DNA of 64,000 nucleotides from Smittia aterrima (Eukaryota; Arthropoda; Insecta; Diptera; Chironomidae), in NCBI GenBank assembly GCA_033063855.1, contig CP093831.1, positions 12,338,001 to 12,402,000 of the forward strand, read 5' to 3'. The first letter of the stretch is position 1. The number at the start of each line of letters is the position of its first letter. Of the stretch, positions 1 through 14,442 are shown in pieces. The notes below the pieces were generated by a model. That model saw only the letters and a program-made list of their open reading frames with translations, searched no databases and was not told where the DNA came from. The position numbers and the translations under genes are program-made.

Positions 1-2427
1 TGTCTCAAGGTTACAACATCGAGGCGAGTCAATCGAAATTCTGAGTTTATCTGTGTCATGAAATTTCACTTGACATTCAATCGATGAAAGCTGCAATGCA
101 CACACGAAGGCAAAAGCGATTAGTTTAAGTGGAAAATCATTTTAATTTGCGCAGGTTCACGACACTACAGAGCGCGCAATTATGTGTCGATTTATTTACT
201 CTTCTCACTCGAGTCAACATAAGATTTATGTTGCTGCCTCTCACTACTTATTTGAGATGAACCGCAAAAAACGAACGAACAGTTATATTTACTCATATTT
301 CTTATTCTTCTCTCAAATGCATGATGCGAAAAATAATGAATCACGTAAGAATTTTCTTTCCTTCTTTTCATTCTTCACTGTTAAATGCACATAAATAGAA
401 AATGATTCCATCGATTAAAAAGTGATTATATTGGATTGACAGGTTGACCATTATGCATTATGCTCGTTTCGAGTTCGAGCCAACAGACAGAGACTTTTAT
501 AGCATTTTACTTTTTCGCTCGTCGTAATCTTGGATAACACTATGATCAACTGGAATCTTACCGATCGTCTAAGAAGAGTTTTTCTTTCTTTTTGTTATCC
601 AAATGCCAAGAGAATTGTAATCCTAAAATTTATGGAAATATTTCCAAGTCACTGTGATAACTTTTCTTTTTAGGATATTTTTATGTTTTCCACTTTTTTT
701 TTGCTTTTAATTTATTAAATATTATTCTCGTAACTTTTTTTTCTTTCGATTTAATATCTCACAAGTTAAATTTTAAGCGAAGATTTTTTTATTTTTCTTG
801 TGCACTTTACTCTTCAAGATAAAAGATTTCAATGCCAGACACTTGAAGAAATTGAACTACCGCACGCGTTGAGCGATCGAGAGAAACTGAAAAAGAGTTG
901 TGTTATGTTATCATTGGCTTAAGACCATCAGCAGCAAGAGGCAACGAAAACAAACGAAGACGAAAGAAAACTGAGAAACGATCGAGAAGAGAGCGCACAA
1001 TGCGCGTGAGATTTCAGCCGGCGAACGATTTTCTCTCATTGAAAGTGAAAATGCGAGACGAAAATTCATGGAAACCTTGATGCTTTTAAAGGTGCTAAAT
1101 TAGAAAATAAAATCAAGATGGATTTGCTATGTCAATTATGGTAATTGGAAAAGCATGATGAGTTAAATGGTTCGAGTCGAAACAATTCCAAATTGTCGAA
1201 TCGTGAATCGATCAGAAATGTCATGAATCAAATAATTTAATGAATTCCACCGAAATTTATCATTCTCATGAATAAAAAATAACAGCAAGACAGAATGCCG
1301 GAAGAATCGATACGAAACGAGCCTGCGCCCAACGAGATTGCATCAATAAGTGTCAATCATTGATTGAAATGGAAAGTAAACATTTTTTGGAGAAACAATG
1401 ATTTTAAGAGCATCAAACTTTCTTCTTTGATTGTGCAGCGATCTCTTGATTTCGTCAAAAAAACAAAATTGTCTTATTTTGGTAATGCTTTTCGAATTCT
1501 TTGCGTTTTCTTCTCCACGTCTTCTTTTGCCGCGAAACTAGTTTTCAAACCAAATGACACACTCCAATAAATGCGAATAAAGTCGATGATTTTCGTGTTT
1601 ATCAAATGTTGATTTGATTATTTTCTTCTCTCCTCGCTTGCACGACAACAATAACTTACTTTGCCAAGCCAACAACAGTTGATTACTCGCGCTAATGGTC
1701 ATTGAGTCTAAGGCTGATGGAAAATTGATTTGCGAGCTGTTGATCACCGAGAAAGTTAAAAGAGCTAACGAAGTTCCACGCGAGAACGAGAACATTTCTT
1801 CAGACGATCGGGAGTGTTGAAAATTTTGCTGATTTGATTCATTAACCAAATGATTTTAAAATCAGAAGCTAAAGAGCTCAATTAGAGAATATTAAAAGGC
1901 AATTAATTATTTCTGGTTTTGTCGGTAACTGGGAAACATCGAAAACTAAGAATTTGCTTCAAAGATTAACTTGAAAAAAGGTTCATTGAATTCTTTTGTA
2001 AAAATCAAAAAAATCTTTTCGATGAACTCGCGTCGGTGTCTTCGAACTTTTAATAGCGTAAAGCTATTAACTTCCTTCTCTTTAGAAGTGTGTACGAAGC
2101 TTTAATTTGACAAATTTGATGTCATTCATAACTTGCGATAAGTTATCGCTTGCTGAATTTCCTTTTAATTTGTAAATTACTTTTATCACACTCTCAAAGA
2201 TTGCGACAAGTATTTGTGTCATATTCTCCGAATCGCTTTGATAAACAAAGCCGGGAATCACACGATTAATATTTAAAAAGCCAAACGTCAATGAAAATAA
2301 AAACTTTTACAGAAAGAATTTATTGCGTTGTTATCTTATCGGTTTCGAGCTTTAGTCACAAAATATTTCATTGTTATCGCAGTTTGTTGACGATATTCGG
2401 TGCGAACAGTTCATCAAAATATTAAAA
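1..2427. other. 5' flank with no recognisable gene
   Basis: I see only short open frames on either strand here, none with recognisable protein features or splice-linked partners. The stretch is AT-rich. The last 50 bp before the hexokinase start contain a CAG at 2380-2382 that could be a 3' splice site for a leader exon, so part of this stretch may be hexokinase 5' UTR, intron or promoter. Confidence 0.5.
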
Positions 2428-3859
2428 ATGTCGCAGCTGCTAGAAATTCCTTTGAAAGTTCGCGAAATAATTGATCCACAGCTTGTACTTGACAATGATA
2501 AGCTAAAGGAAGTGATGATAAAGTTTGAAAATGAAATTAAGAAAGGTTTGAAGAAATCAACTCAAGATTCAGCAGAAGTCAAATGCTTCGTGACTTACGT
2601 TCAAGAATTACCAAATGGAACTGAGCGAGGAAAGTTTCTCGCCTTAGACTTGGGCGGAACAAACTTTCGAGTTCTCTTAATTCACTTGAAAGGTGAAGAA
2701 GATTACGAGTTCCAATCTAAAATATACGCAATCCCACAAAGTATTATGATCGGCTCTGGTAAAGAGCTTTTCGATCACATCGCGAAATGTTTGGCAGAGT
2801 TTTCTCGTGAGCAGAAAGTTCAAGACGAAATTCTTCCTTTGGGATTTACTTTCTCTTTCCCATGCCAGCAAGTTGGATTAACAAAAGGGCTTCTCATCAA
2901 ATGGACGAAAGGATTTAATTGCGAGGGAGTTGTCAATGCAAATGTTGTAGAACTTCTCGAAGATGCAATTAGTCGACGTAACGTGAGTGATTCTTAAGTT
3001 TTCTTCTCTGTCGAGAGACTTAATTTCTAGCCAATTTCAGGACATAAAAATTCTCGTCTGCGCGATTCTAAACGACACAACTGGAACACTTATGTCATGC
3101 GCATGGAAACATCGGAATTGCAAAATTGGCGTAATTCTCGGTACTGGTTCAAACGCATGCTACGTTGAAAATGCGCAGCACGCTGAGCTACTCAACCGAA
3201 GAACTAACGCATACGACGAGAAAGTCGTGATCAACACAGAGTGGGGTGCATTTGGTGACACAGGAACTTTAGAGTTCATCAGAACGTCTTACGATCGGGA
3301 CGTTGACGAGAACAGCATTAACCAAGGCAATCAGCTTTTCGAGAAAATGCTCTCTGGAATGTATCTGGGCGAGCTCGTTCGTTTAGTCTTGCAAGACTTA
3401 GCAAGTAAAGGAATTATCTTCAACGGAGTTGTGACAGATCAACTTCAAACGAGACATTCGTTCTTCACGAAATTTGTCTCGGAGATTGAGTCTGAAGCTG
3501 AAGATTCAGTGGTTGCAGTGAAAGACATTCTCCTTGAGTTTGGATATAAAAGTCCGAGCGATGAAGATTGCGTGACGGTTTTGTATATTTGCGAGTGCAT
3601 TAGTCGTCGTGCTGCTCACTTAGTATCAGCTGCTCTTGCCACGCTTATTTTGAAAGTTGGTGATTCCGACATCACAATTGGAGTTGACGGATCTGTTTAC
3701 CGTTTTCATCCAAAATTTCACGATCTGATGACTGACAAAATCAAAGAGCTGATTCCATCGAACTATAAATTTCGATTTGCTTTGTCCGAAGACGGAAGTG
3801 GACGTGGAGCTGCTCTAGTTGCTGCCGTGGCCTCAAGAGAAGTGCAAGAGAAACGTTAA
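2428..3859 (+). CDS. Hex: hexokinase
   Basis: Hexokinase phosphorylates glucose to glucose-6-phosphate with ATP in the cytosol, the entry step of glycolysis. Two exons, 2428-2982 and 3041-3859, are joined across a 58-bp GT-AG intron in phase 0, giving 457 residues. That is the usual single-domain insect length. The start at 2428 follows an A-rich context and is the first ATG in frame. Visible motifs are the phosphate-binding LALDLGGTNFR (residues 71-81), the sugar-binding LGFTFSFPCQQ (138-148), the NDTTGT loop with catalytic Asp197, the glycine-rich GVILGTGSNA adenosine-site segment in exon 2, and a C-terminal DGSGRGAALVAA. The usual Pro of the MLPT sugar-binding segment is replaced here (CFVTYV). 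An AATAAA at 3922-3927 would end the transcript. The family is certain; which hexokinase paralogue it is cannot be told. Confidence 0.95.
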
Positions 3860-6800
3860 CTAAACACTTTTCATTTAATCAAAAGATATTTCGATCACTG
3901 AGAAAGGTCGTAAAGCTAATGAATAAATTAAAGGCACTTTCTTCTTTCTCACCTCAAAATATATTTATTTATACGACATGAGCCCTTTCGGCACTCACTC
4001 TTAAGGTGTAGCCACGTGTTCGCGCCCTAGGTACACAACATTTTCTAATTTCCCACATCTAAAAAGATGAAACTCATCTAAGCATGAAAAGTTTCATTCC
4101 CAGCGACAAAAGAAATCGCCGCCGCTTGTTTGACTGATTTGCTTATTTTGAGCAGAGTAAGACGACCGCGGTTTTCTACAGGAAATTTAACTTTGTCTTT
4201 TAATTTGGAAGGCAATGTCGTCGCCACAATTCACACAAATACAAGAAGCTGTTAATGTTTGCCTGCGATCATAAAATCCAAGTGTTTCACTTTACATAAA
4301 TTTATGAAATTTTATGTTTAAGAGCAGCAAGAATGTCGTTTTCGCCGTTTATTATAAATTAATTATAAATTCATTTGCTCGAGGCGAGGAAAGTGTCGTC
4401 GTTTTGCGAGAACTTCACAGAGGAAGTCATCTCGTGACTGATTCGTGATTAATTGAAAGCGGAAGCTCGCCAAAAGACGATTTTCTCTTAATCATTTGAT
4501 TTGCTTTAACGCGTTCTTCACCTCACGAGAAAGAATGAAATCTTCATAACTGTTTGAGGAATAATCAGAATCGCAACAGCTGCTGTAGAATCTGTTAGCA
4601 CGCAGAGCAAAGCTGCTTCTTAAATTAATCATGCATAAAAGATTGTGCAAAGAGAACGTCGTAGCAAAAAAAAATCAACAACGAAATCGACTGAAACATT
4701 ATGAATGGAATTGTTCTCGGACATGAAACTCGGTCAAGACTGCCATTGATCAAAGTTCATTATCCGAATGTTCGACGTTTTTCGTCGGTTGCTCGCTGCC
4801 AAAGATAATTCAGCGCGTCCGACGAAGAACAAGAAAAAGAACTTTTCAAAAGAATTTCTTAATGTTTCGTTGCTTTCAGCTCAAAAGTTCATTGATTTAT
4901 GTTTGTTTTCTGATCTCCTTCGTCAAAAAAAAATAATAAAATCGCGTAATTACCATTTTAATAACTTTTTCTGGTTAGAATCACAGCAGATTTTATCGCC
5001 GGCGGAAGGAGAGAAACCCAGAAACGACGAAGAAAAGTGCTTAAGATTCTGCTCGGTCGGTAGAGAGTCTCAAAAGTTCTCACTCACCAGCGATTACAGT
5101 AATTTGTTCTGCACCGAACGCAACATTTTTCATGCGAATGCATTTCCTCCAATTTGCTTCGTAATCCAGAAAAATCATTTCGAGCAAAGTCATTGAGCGC
5201 GATTCAAAACGTTATCTCATTATCTTTGCCAATTCAACCAAAATGTATCATTTCGAGTCAGGAATGAAGAGATTTCGCTTGAATTATGCGATCGCCTGCA
5301 TCAATGTTATAAAGAAAAACTTCTCTCTCTCGCATAAATTCTCATGCGCTATGGTCATAACACAAAGTTGTTCGTTTATCGTGATGGATGATAACTGTGA
5401 AAGAAATAAAATGCATAGAGTGTAATAACTGATCGATCCAGCAGGACGCAACAACAATGTACGACCATCTCCAAACACCAGTAGCTTGATCAATGTATCC
5501 AACAAGCGTCTAGAACTCTGTAGCGTTCAATTAGTTATCGGTCTACCCTCAGCTTAGACTTCATTCGCCGTTTTCCACGTTTACATTTTCTCATTAATCT
5601 TCGAAGAGATTCTTTCAAGAGTGATCCGAGATTTTAATTAAATTCCGTCTCAAGCTCAAACAAATAGAATTGCTAATCATCTTGTTACGACAAGCACTGC
5701 CACCGCCCAACCTAATGATATGCATTTATAAATGTAAAAATATTTATTCACAACATTATTGGAGAAAGCTTTGAACATATAATTTTGTTTTCTGCTGTGA
5801 AATGAAAGTCTAATTTGTTAACATTTTAGTTTAATTGAAAAACTATTAAATAAATGATCCAACGATCATGCGAACCTGCCAAACGCTCAACTTATATTGT
5901 CAACACATCATAGCTTCGCTCTATTGTTGTCGAAGCCCGCGGCTTCAAACTTTTATGATAATCTTGCAGATTTGAATTTTGTGAGCCATGGAGATGCCGA
6001 TGGCTCTCTTGGTCTGACAGACTCTATTATGAGATGTATAACAATTCTGTCAAAGTTATCATTTTTCATCCAACGCCGGTGGCACTTTCACGTTTCAAGA
6101 GCCTTTCTATTCGCTGCTATCTAATTACAGGCCTAAACTATCTTCGTTCTCCTCTTTTGAACACACTTTAACACATCTTAATTGCGCGGACGTTATAATT
6201 TATACTTTTTTGAAAACGAAATTATTTTCTATTCTTCTCCTGATTCGTTTAAAAATGATGAAAAGACTTTTTTTTTCGGCTGATGAATAAGCTTTGAAGT
6301 CTAGAATTCGAAAGTAAATTCAAGTGAATCGTAGACCATTCTTTGAGAATCTCTGAGTTAGAACTTCTTGTGTCAACTTCATAGCGGAAAAAGATTAAAT
6401 CATTGACGCTATAAATTATGTTTGATCGTCCTATGAAGAGAGTAGTAGTTCGATCGGCTTTCACGATATGATTGATGCACTTATTGTCAATAGTTTCATT
6501 GCAGCTGTTCATTCGATCGAAGAGGAAGTGATACAATTTTCTTCTTCCAAAAAAGGTCTTTGCTTTTCACTTCGAATCACTTTCAATCAATTTCACTTTT
6601 CGATGTTATGATACTGCATGGCCTCAATCGTAGATTCATATTGTTTATGGTTCAGTTCATGACTATCGATCGCTCGTCGATCGAATATGCTACTGGAGAG
6701 AAATATGAAATTAAAAGTCGTGGAATGCCCGCGCTACCTAAACCTTTGGATCCATTAAACTTTCTGCTGGTTCGTAGCATTTTTATGTGCTCACATTAAA

Positions 6801-9800
6801 CAGTGAGAAGCGATCATTTAAATTCTTCTCAATCTCTCCGCTCGTGTGTTTTTTTTTGCGTAATATCCCGCAGACTTTGAATGTTTTTTAATGACTTCTG
6901 TCGAGACCTGTTTTGTTCTTCGTTCTCATGCGAATTCAAATTTTTTCGACCAATTAAAATAATTCCTACCGATGCGAATGACCTTAAGACAACGGGACAT
7001 GTTGTGGCAGTCGCCTCTAGATCAAGCGGAATGAAATCTGACTCCAATTAAATTTAAAGCTAATAACATTGATCAGAGCTGACACTGGCTTTGCATGGAT
7101 TGTCTTACTAAAAGGTTCAGTCTTTCTCCTAAGAGATTGTAATATCTTCTGCGTTATGAACGATGATTTATCCATATTGCAACCGAGCGAATAAGGAAAT
7201 CCAGTTTCGAAATGAAAGAATCTTCATGCATATACGCGAGAATTGAAAACTGTTCCGTTTGTGTTCTATTTCTGACTCAAAAGAATTCCAGAACAGCCGA
7301 GTCGAGTCAAGTCTCTGTTAGCCATGTGATTTGTCTTTAACTGAGTCAGTTGTAAAATGCGGGAAGAATACTTAACAGTTACAGTTGATTAACAAAAGGA
7401 GAACTGAGTAAGTGAATAAAAGTCGCTTCGATAATTAAAGCGAATGTGTGCGATCGTCGAGTGAAGTAACAAGAGCTCGTTGTTCGTTGTTCAGGAAATC
7501 ATTTCGTAAAAAAAAGATCGAAAACGAAAATTTCTCAGTGTAAATTATGATCGATTGATGGTTGAAAAAGAAATAACGACAAATGAAAATGTTTGCTAAT
7601 AACAGAGGCGAGCAGTCGAAAAAGTTCTTAAGAAGAAAAATGAACTCAACGCGACTTTCTTTAAATCATCTCAAGACGCTCGCTCGAGGAGATTAAAGTT
7701 TAAAACGACTCGAACAATTTTTTATCTGAATTGGTTCCAGAAAATATTTTAACATTGCTACGGCTCGTAAATTTCCGATGGACCTTTCGGCCTACATTCG
7801 ATCGGGTATCGAGACGAGAAAAAGAATTGTGAGGAGTTTCCCTTTTCGTGATAAAAGTTATGTGCGAAATGCGCGATTTCACTTTATGTACTTCACTCAT
7901 GATGTGCCGAATTATTCAATGCGTTTTTAATCGGTCGAGCGGCTTTTAATTACTCAATCACAAGAGTGAAGTGGAATGCCACCGCTCGCGCTTTTGAGTT
8001 TATGCTCAGGCATGTCATTCTTAATTTTCGCGGCCTTCACTCGGAACTTTCTCTGTCGCTCAAAAGCAATTTTCGATATCATTTGTAATCCTCCGAGCGA
8101 AGTTTCTTCATTGCACTCCAATGAACTGCAAACCACATGGCATGTCTTGTCTCAGAATTCAATCAAACGCAAACGCTCATAAAAGAAATTGAAGTCATTA
8201 TCGTGTGAGTGGAAACTTAGCTTAATGTCATCCACGGAGTCAAGTAATTCTTTTCAGCTTCATTATATCGTTGCTGATAATCTTCGCTAATGAAAGATGC
8301 TTTCACAGCTCATAGAGAATTAAATCTTCTATTTCTCTCTCTCTCTCACTCTTTCAACAAGATTACATAACTGTTGAATTTTAATGATTAAAGTAATTTT
8401 AATTACGATTTCAAGAATGTGTTAACAAGCATCAGTAGCAACTTCTTTAATTGACGATGTGTAAACAAAGCAAAGCATGATTATTTACATTGTAACGAGG
8501 AGAAATGATGTGAAAGATTTTGAAATTTCTCAAGATCAAATCACGTTTTTGGAGCTTTTTTTTTTGTTGTTGATGGCAAACGATTATTCTAAGTTACTGT
8601 TGAATAAATTGCTAACCATAAAATGAATGTCGCGTGTGAGGGGTGAAAGAAGTCGAAACGAAAAGTGAGTCGATTGCCTTTTTATCTCTAAGCTTGCATG
8701 TTTGAATTTGCCGGGTATTGAGTCGATGTGATTATGCTATTAAAGAAAGAAAGAGAGAGAGAGAGAACTGACATTCAAAACGAAAAGATGAAGAATGTTG
8801 GACACTGGGTCATCGCACGAACACCACGTTTTCAAATTATGCCAATTTACAAGCAACAAGACGATCAAATTGATCATTTTAGAAATAAATCTACGAAAAG
8901 TGAAATTGCCTTTTCTCTCTGGGCGTTTATTTTCGAACGAGAAGAGTCAAGTTCATGCCGCTATCTCGCGAAATTATTTCAATACTTATCGTTGTTTGAA
9001 GTTTAATAAATTTTCGCACCGTTCGATGTTTGGAAACTGCCGAAACGATACTTAAATAAGGCGTAAGCGTCGAGCACGTTCGGCGGGACTTAATTACAAA
9101 CAATGATACGAGTGAATACTTCAAGAAAAGTTCATGTGTTATGTTTATCAAATTGTTACTTTCTTAGAGTGAGAAGATAATAACTGCGAAAAAAAGATTA
9201 TAAGCTTCACGGTCGGTTGTCTGAAGTATCACGTTAAGAATCTTTCATCCAACAGTAGCCGCGCATTTAAGAGTTCTTAAGAATCTCGTTTCTATAAGAC
9301 CATCTAACTGCATTCTCAAATCAAACGGAAATCTCTTTTGTTGAAATAAAAAATCTTCTTCGCAGCTTGAGCTCTCTTAGATTTCCAACAGATTTTGCTG
9401 TCACTCAAATCAAACATGAAAACATATTTTTCATCAATAATTTTCAGTGAAAAATGAAAGTTTGATATTTGAAAAGAAATCGGAAATTATTTGCTGATTA
9501 ATTGAATTCTTCGGACTACAATTGATCAGTCAAATATTCGTGTGTTTGTAGAAAGCAAACGATTTGCGATGAGCAAGCGATTTAAATTGCAATAAAAATA
9601 TTTGTTGCTAATGAAAAGGCGAAATTAAAGGCTACTCGCTAATAATTAAATATTATTAACTTGGAGATGTGTGAATGTGCTGCCCATTTCAATCCTTAGT
9701 TGGAATTTTCTTTAAGAGTTTGAAAAATTGAAGAAGTTTCATCACTCGAGCGTTACATCGATTAACAGATCAAGTAATTTCTTTCAAATAATTATTTTTA

Positions 9801-12800
9801 AATCGAAGGGTTTCATCAGAAAGAAAGTTTCTCTTATTTTAAGTTTTTTTTTCTTCTTTGTTTTCACTTTTGATAATCACCATCCTCAAGTTCTGTAAAA
9901 GTCTCAACATCAACAGGTTCAATCACTTGCTTCACTGTGATAAAAAGAATTTCAAGGCGAGACTGGAGAGGTGTCAAATACTGTTTTAATCATCGTCTTG
10001 TTCGATCACGTCGGTGTCGCTCTTCGGTTGAAACTCTACGCACTTGTGTAATTAGAGCGAAACATCCAATGCAAGGAATCATCGCATGCAAGTATCAATA
10101 GCCTGCAAACATGAAGCGATCTGAAACAGACATTACATGGATAATAAAATGATCAGTTTTCCTTGTAATGTCGAAAGGAAAAGTTTGACTCGTCTAGAAA
10201 TGCGATAATTTGAAGTAGATTCTAGTCAATTAAATCAGTTGATTATTGCGTCATTAGGTAATGTTGCTGTGTGATTAAAGTCAAATCTAAATTTACATTT
10301 CATAAGACAAACGTTATGCAAAAAGCAATTTTCATTGTACTGAGTCTCAAAGAAAATCAACGAAGCGCGTTTCTTGATAACAATTCAAGGCGCTCAAAGG
10401 TTTTATGACGTCGTGCTGCAAGAGTTTGCACAATAAGCAAATTAGAAATAATAACAAATTTAACGACCTTTTCGTTTGCCTTCGGTCTCGACTCACTGAA
10501 AGAAACTCTTACTTTCATTGCATTTATGCTAATTTCAAGTCTTTTGCTTATGCTTCTACTCGTTTAATTCAAAGCAAGTCTCAAGGTTGTGTACATTCGT
10601 ACGATTGTGGACTAATAAAATGTGTCATAAAAGAGCGAGGCTTCGTTCGCAATTATTAATTCTTTGCTGAACATTGTGCTACGCGAGGAGTCGCTCTCTG
10701 CAAGATATCGCATTATGCGCGTGGATAAAAATATTTCTCGATCGTTGGAGCGTTTCATGAGCTCGAGAAAAAAAAAGGTTTTCGTGAGTGAATGGACGGC
10801 TACCTTTAACCCGAGCAACACGAAGGTATTAATCGTTTCTTGTAAGAAGAGTCGTCTCTGATCGGCACACTTTCTATTTTCTTAATCAAAAGTGCCAAAA
10901 AGTTTATTCGCGCATCAACAAAACACGAAAGAGCATTTTTTTTGTTTTGATCGTAAAAACATTTCGTGTCTATTAACGTAAATATTTGTGGATTAGAGTT
11001 TAATGCTTCATTAACGTTGACCAACGTTTGAGAACAAAAGAGCGATTGATCGACCTGGAGAAGGTCGTAAAGATTTTAATTGCTTCAAAGAAGAAAGGCG
11101 AATCGTTCCATTGAGACATGAACACGAATAAAAACTGTCTCGACCTAAATAGTTTCTGTACAAAAACACAAGCTATTGTTAACAGAGAATGTTTTCTTAT
11201 ATTGCGTAAAGTTATTTCTTAAAGTGCAATTTTCACTTTCCTCCCATTTTTTCTTAAGATCCGTAAATTCTGCTTCTTCGAAGTTAATTTCAAACATAAT
11301 TGCTCATTTGGTGATGCGTCAACTCACGAGCATATTTATCACTTTGGCCAACCTTCACTCATTAAAGTGACATAAAGAAATAATTCCACACGAGACGAAA
11401 AGAAACGCAAAAAAAACTTTCACTCAAAGCTCATCATGAACGTCGTCAACATGATTGTAGTTCGACCAGAACTAATCAAGCAGTTTCATCGTCGCACTAG
11501 ATAAATCATTCCAAATTTATTTAAATCCCAATTTTAACGGCGCTTTGATGGAGTGAAACCATTTGTGAACACAAACAACATTTGCATTAGATAAATGCAC
11601 AAAAGGTGTAACTCTCGTCGATTTCCCAAAAAAAAAACAAATCATCTCACGTGAGAAATTGTTAGTTTGAAAGTTTTCTCGTCTTCTCATGTTTCTTTGT
11701 GAGATTCCGCCGCGGAAAAGCGACAACCAAAAGAGTGTCAGTTTCACTTGATTTGCTTGATGGAAATATCTCGTCGAAGTAGCTGACACGGACGTGATGC
11801 ATTTCTTTCTTTGAATATTTTTGGATAAATTAAATTTTCAAGACGAGTAGCTTCTTGCTCATCCTCAACAACAACGGAGGCTGTCGTTTACGGCTGTTGA
11901 ATCTTTTTTGAGCCGTAAATTGGCCGTTTTGTTGTGACTGCACATTGCATGTAACTTGCGATATTCAAAAATAAATTGAAAAGATGTTGAACGGTCGCTG
12001 GTTAGACATGCGAGAAAATTATTTTTTGTTTTTGACATGAGGATCGTCTTTAAACGATTTTCTGAAGAAACTTCGCTGGAGGCAAAGAAAGTGTGTGAGG
12101 TTTATGATTCTTCGTGAAGTGACATTCAAAATATGAATCGATATAGACAAGAAAAGACGTTTCACTTACACTTTCTCATGACATTTGACACTATAAACTT
12201 GCCAATCATTCGTCTCTAGCCACCACTTGAAGTTCATAAAACTTTCATAATGAAGGCGCTTCGTCATAAAAAGAAGTTAATGTGTTTAGCTTAGCCAACA
12301 TGAGCATAGATTTTTGTGTGTTCGCCTCACCTTGGGCGTCTGTGCCGCGCCAACAAACAAACTTCGCGTTTATCTCAAACAATTTTCTTTCAACTCACTC
12401 GTCAATGTTAATCAGAAATTGAAAAAAAAAGTGTCGTACAAACCTTTAGTAGACGAAATATCTCTGTTTGGTTTGCAATGTTTGGTTTGTTCATTAATCA
12501 TTTCCGAATGCGCTTTCTTCGACTTTCTCAAAAATATTCATCGGCATGCGCGTTAACATCGAAATCACATTCTTGTCCTTCTTAACTTTTGATCTCATTA
12601 AGAGTGGATCGTCGCAATGTTGTTGTAGAAAGTGAATACTTTTTGCTTTATCGCTAACAAGAATCAGTTGAAACTTTGGCAATTACGTTGTTAACAGAGA
12701 GACGACTAACAATGGACCACCAAAGAATATATTTTTTTCTTATTTTGGGAAGTCTAATTAAATCGTGATGCATGAACAGGTCGCAAAATTGCCGACTAAT

Positions 12801-13907
12801 GCTCAGCGGTGCTCTCGCCATGACTCTCGCCATGAATTTCAAATTGCACTTTTATCGTCGATCGGAGGCCTCTTTCTCTCTTTTGTCTCTCGCAGTTTAT
12901 TAAAAATCGTGACCCATTTCTGCGCCAAACATCTGTTTCAGTTCACCGGATGCATTGTTCTTCAGATCGATATTAACCAGTAGCTGTGACTGCAACATAA
13001 ATAAATGTAACATCGACATAAAAATTGATTCATAAGCATTTCTCTCGAAAGATGAAACAATGTTTGTTTCACGTTCTCTTCTGAGGCGATTCCAAAGAAT
13101 TTATTAGCAATCAGAGGATTAACGCTCGGATTATTGTGCGTCTAGCCATTACGATATGATTGCATGCTGGAAATCGCTTGAACCGCAAGCAACGCATTGA
13201 TAGCGAATTATCTTTTCATAAAATTACATGCTCCATCAATAGCTCTTCATTAGGCCGCTGCTCTCTCGCGTCAAAAAATTCACAACATGAATTCACGAAG
13301 TGTAAATCGAAATAAATATTCCATCTCAAACTGGCCGAGATGAGAAGAAGATTAATGGCATAGCAGTTTAATGGTAAGTCGAGTTTACGGAGAAAAACGC
13401 AATTGAAAATGGCATCGCAACTATGCACTCACTCGAGGCTCATACGTAATACCATTAAGTGCTTTTAATCGCTTGCAGGCCTCAAACTGAGTCATTAACT
13501 GAGAGAATGTCGAGAAAGCACAAGCGTTTTGTAATTACCGTATCATCCTCCTCAAGCGGCGACTAGAACATCAACGTGTGAAACGTAAGTGAATGATTTC
13601 CTTTTTTCAATTAATTCTCTTGATGTCTTATCTTTTTCATCCAGTTTGCTCCGCCACATTCGGCATGCAAGAATCTTTAAATTTTTGCTTAAGCCTCGCA
13701 GCTGAACGTGTAAGAAAGTAAAATGTAAATCGAAGATTCGTTTGGTCGGCAGATCAAAGAGAGCAAACAATTGAACTTTCGAAAACTTGAGTTTAATTGC
13801 TTGTGAATGTCACTTAACTTTATTTACTTCGATTCCTTTTAATTAAAATTTTGTTCGCATGGTTTCTTCTATCAACACGAAATTGAATTGAACACTTTAA
13901 GAGAAGT
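3860..13907. other. 10-kb gene-poor region
   Basis: No open frame here has a recognisable domain, a signal peptide with a following splice partner, or a plausible exon chain. The longest (142 codons near 4768-5196) has random-looking composition. Short microsatellites occur: a TC run at about 8332-8348 and a GA run at about 8741-8766. Against the close spacing elsewhere, the stretch may hold regulatory DNA, long introns or non-coding transcripts, but I see no direct sign of any of them. Confidence 0.45.
8741..8766. repeat. GA microsatellite
   Basis: A short simple repeat of GAAA then GA units. A complementary-type TC run lies about 400 bp upstream at 8332-8348. Neither shows longer flanking repeat structure. 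Confidence 0.8.
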
Positions 13908-14290
13908 TTATGTTGTTTCAGTTGTCGCTTCAGTTGAAGTTGTTTCAAGGTCAATCTGATCACTCACTGTCGTGTAATCAATCCACCAGTCAGAGCAATC
14001 ACTTCGATGTGAACCATTTTCGCAACAGTAAGGACTCCAAGAACCGTTTAAACAGCAATAAGGACTTTCGGAACCATTCTCACAGCAAAACGGAGGAACT
14101 CCTTTAACGCATTCATTGATCTCTGAATTTTTGAGATGAAAGATTTACGGAAATAATCTGAAGTCTTTAACTTACTCTCAGTCTTCTCTCCTGTTGGATA
14201 ATAATCGGCCTCAGTTGAAGGGAGTTGCCTTACAGCAGTTGCCGCGGTAAGAGAAGTTAATGCAATTATGAGATTCAAGAGAAGACTCAT
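13908..14290 (-). CDS. secreted cysteine-rich decapeptide-repeat peptide 1
   Basis: I do not recognise this family. Exon 1 is 14290-14176 and exon 2 is 14122-13908, with a phase-1 intron of 53 bp, giving 109 residues. Residues 1-19 form a signal peptide (MSLLLNLIIALTSLTAATA). Then comes a short mature segment with YYPTGEK. Exon 2 carries three 10-residue repeats, CCENGSESPY, CCLNGSWSPY and CCENGSHRSD, closed by a further Cys. With one Cys before the repeats this makes eight cysteines. Each repeat holds an N-G-S sequon, a potential N-glycosylation site. A Thr/Glu-rich tail ends the protein. The next gene upstream is a clear paralogue with the same exon layout. A TATA-like element lies on this strand at about 14342-14350, some 55 bp before the start. 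A secreted, perhaps immune, salivary or toxin-like role is only inference from the small Cys-rich design. Confidence 0.8.
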
Positions 14291-14341
14291 CTTAGCTCGA
14301 TGACTTGTTCAACACTAGAGAACTAAAGTTCATCCCTTCTT

Positions 14342-14350
14342 CTTTTATAG
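14342..14350 (-). promoter_or_regulatory. TATA box of peptide 1
   Basis: Reads CTATAAAAG on the minus strand, about 52-60 bp before the peptide 1 start codon, the spacing expected for a TATA promoter with a short leader. Confidence 0.6.
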
Positions 14351-14442
14351 AATCTTTTGTGAATGAAAAGATCAAGGCCGAGAGACGCTTGAAGTACATA
14401 TCTCAATGAAATCAGAAATAATTTTTATTTAAATTTCTTTAT

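Noticed and set aside
4768..5196. 142-codon open frame
   Set aside because: Composition and codon use look random; no signal, domain, splice partner or TATA-like promoter is visible.
13910..14107. 65-codon open frame on the plus strand
   Set aside because: Antisense shadow of the Cys-rich exon of peptide 1.
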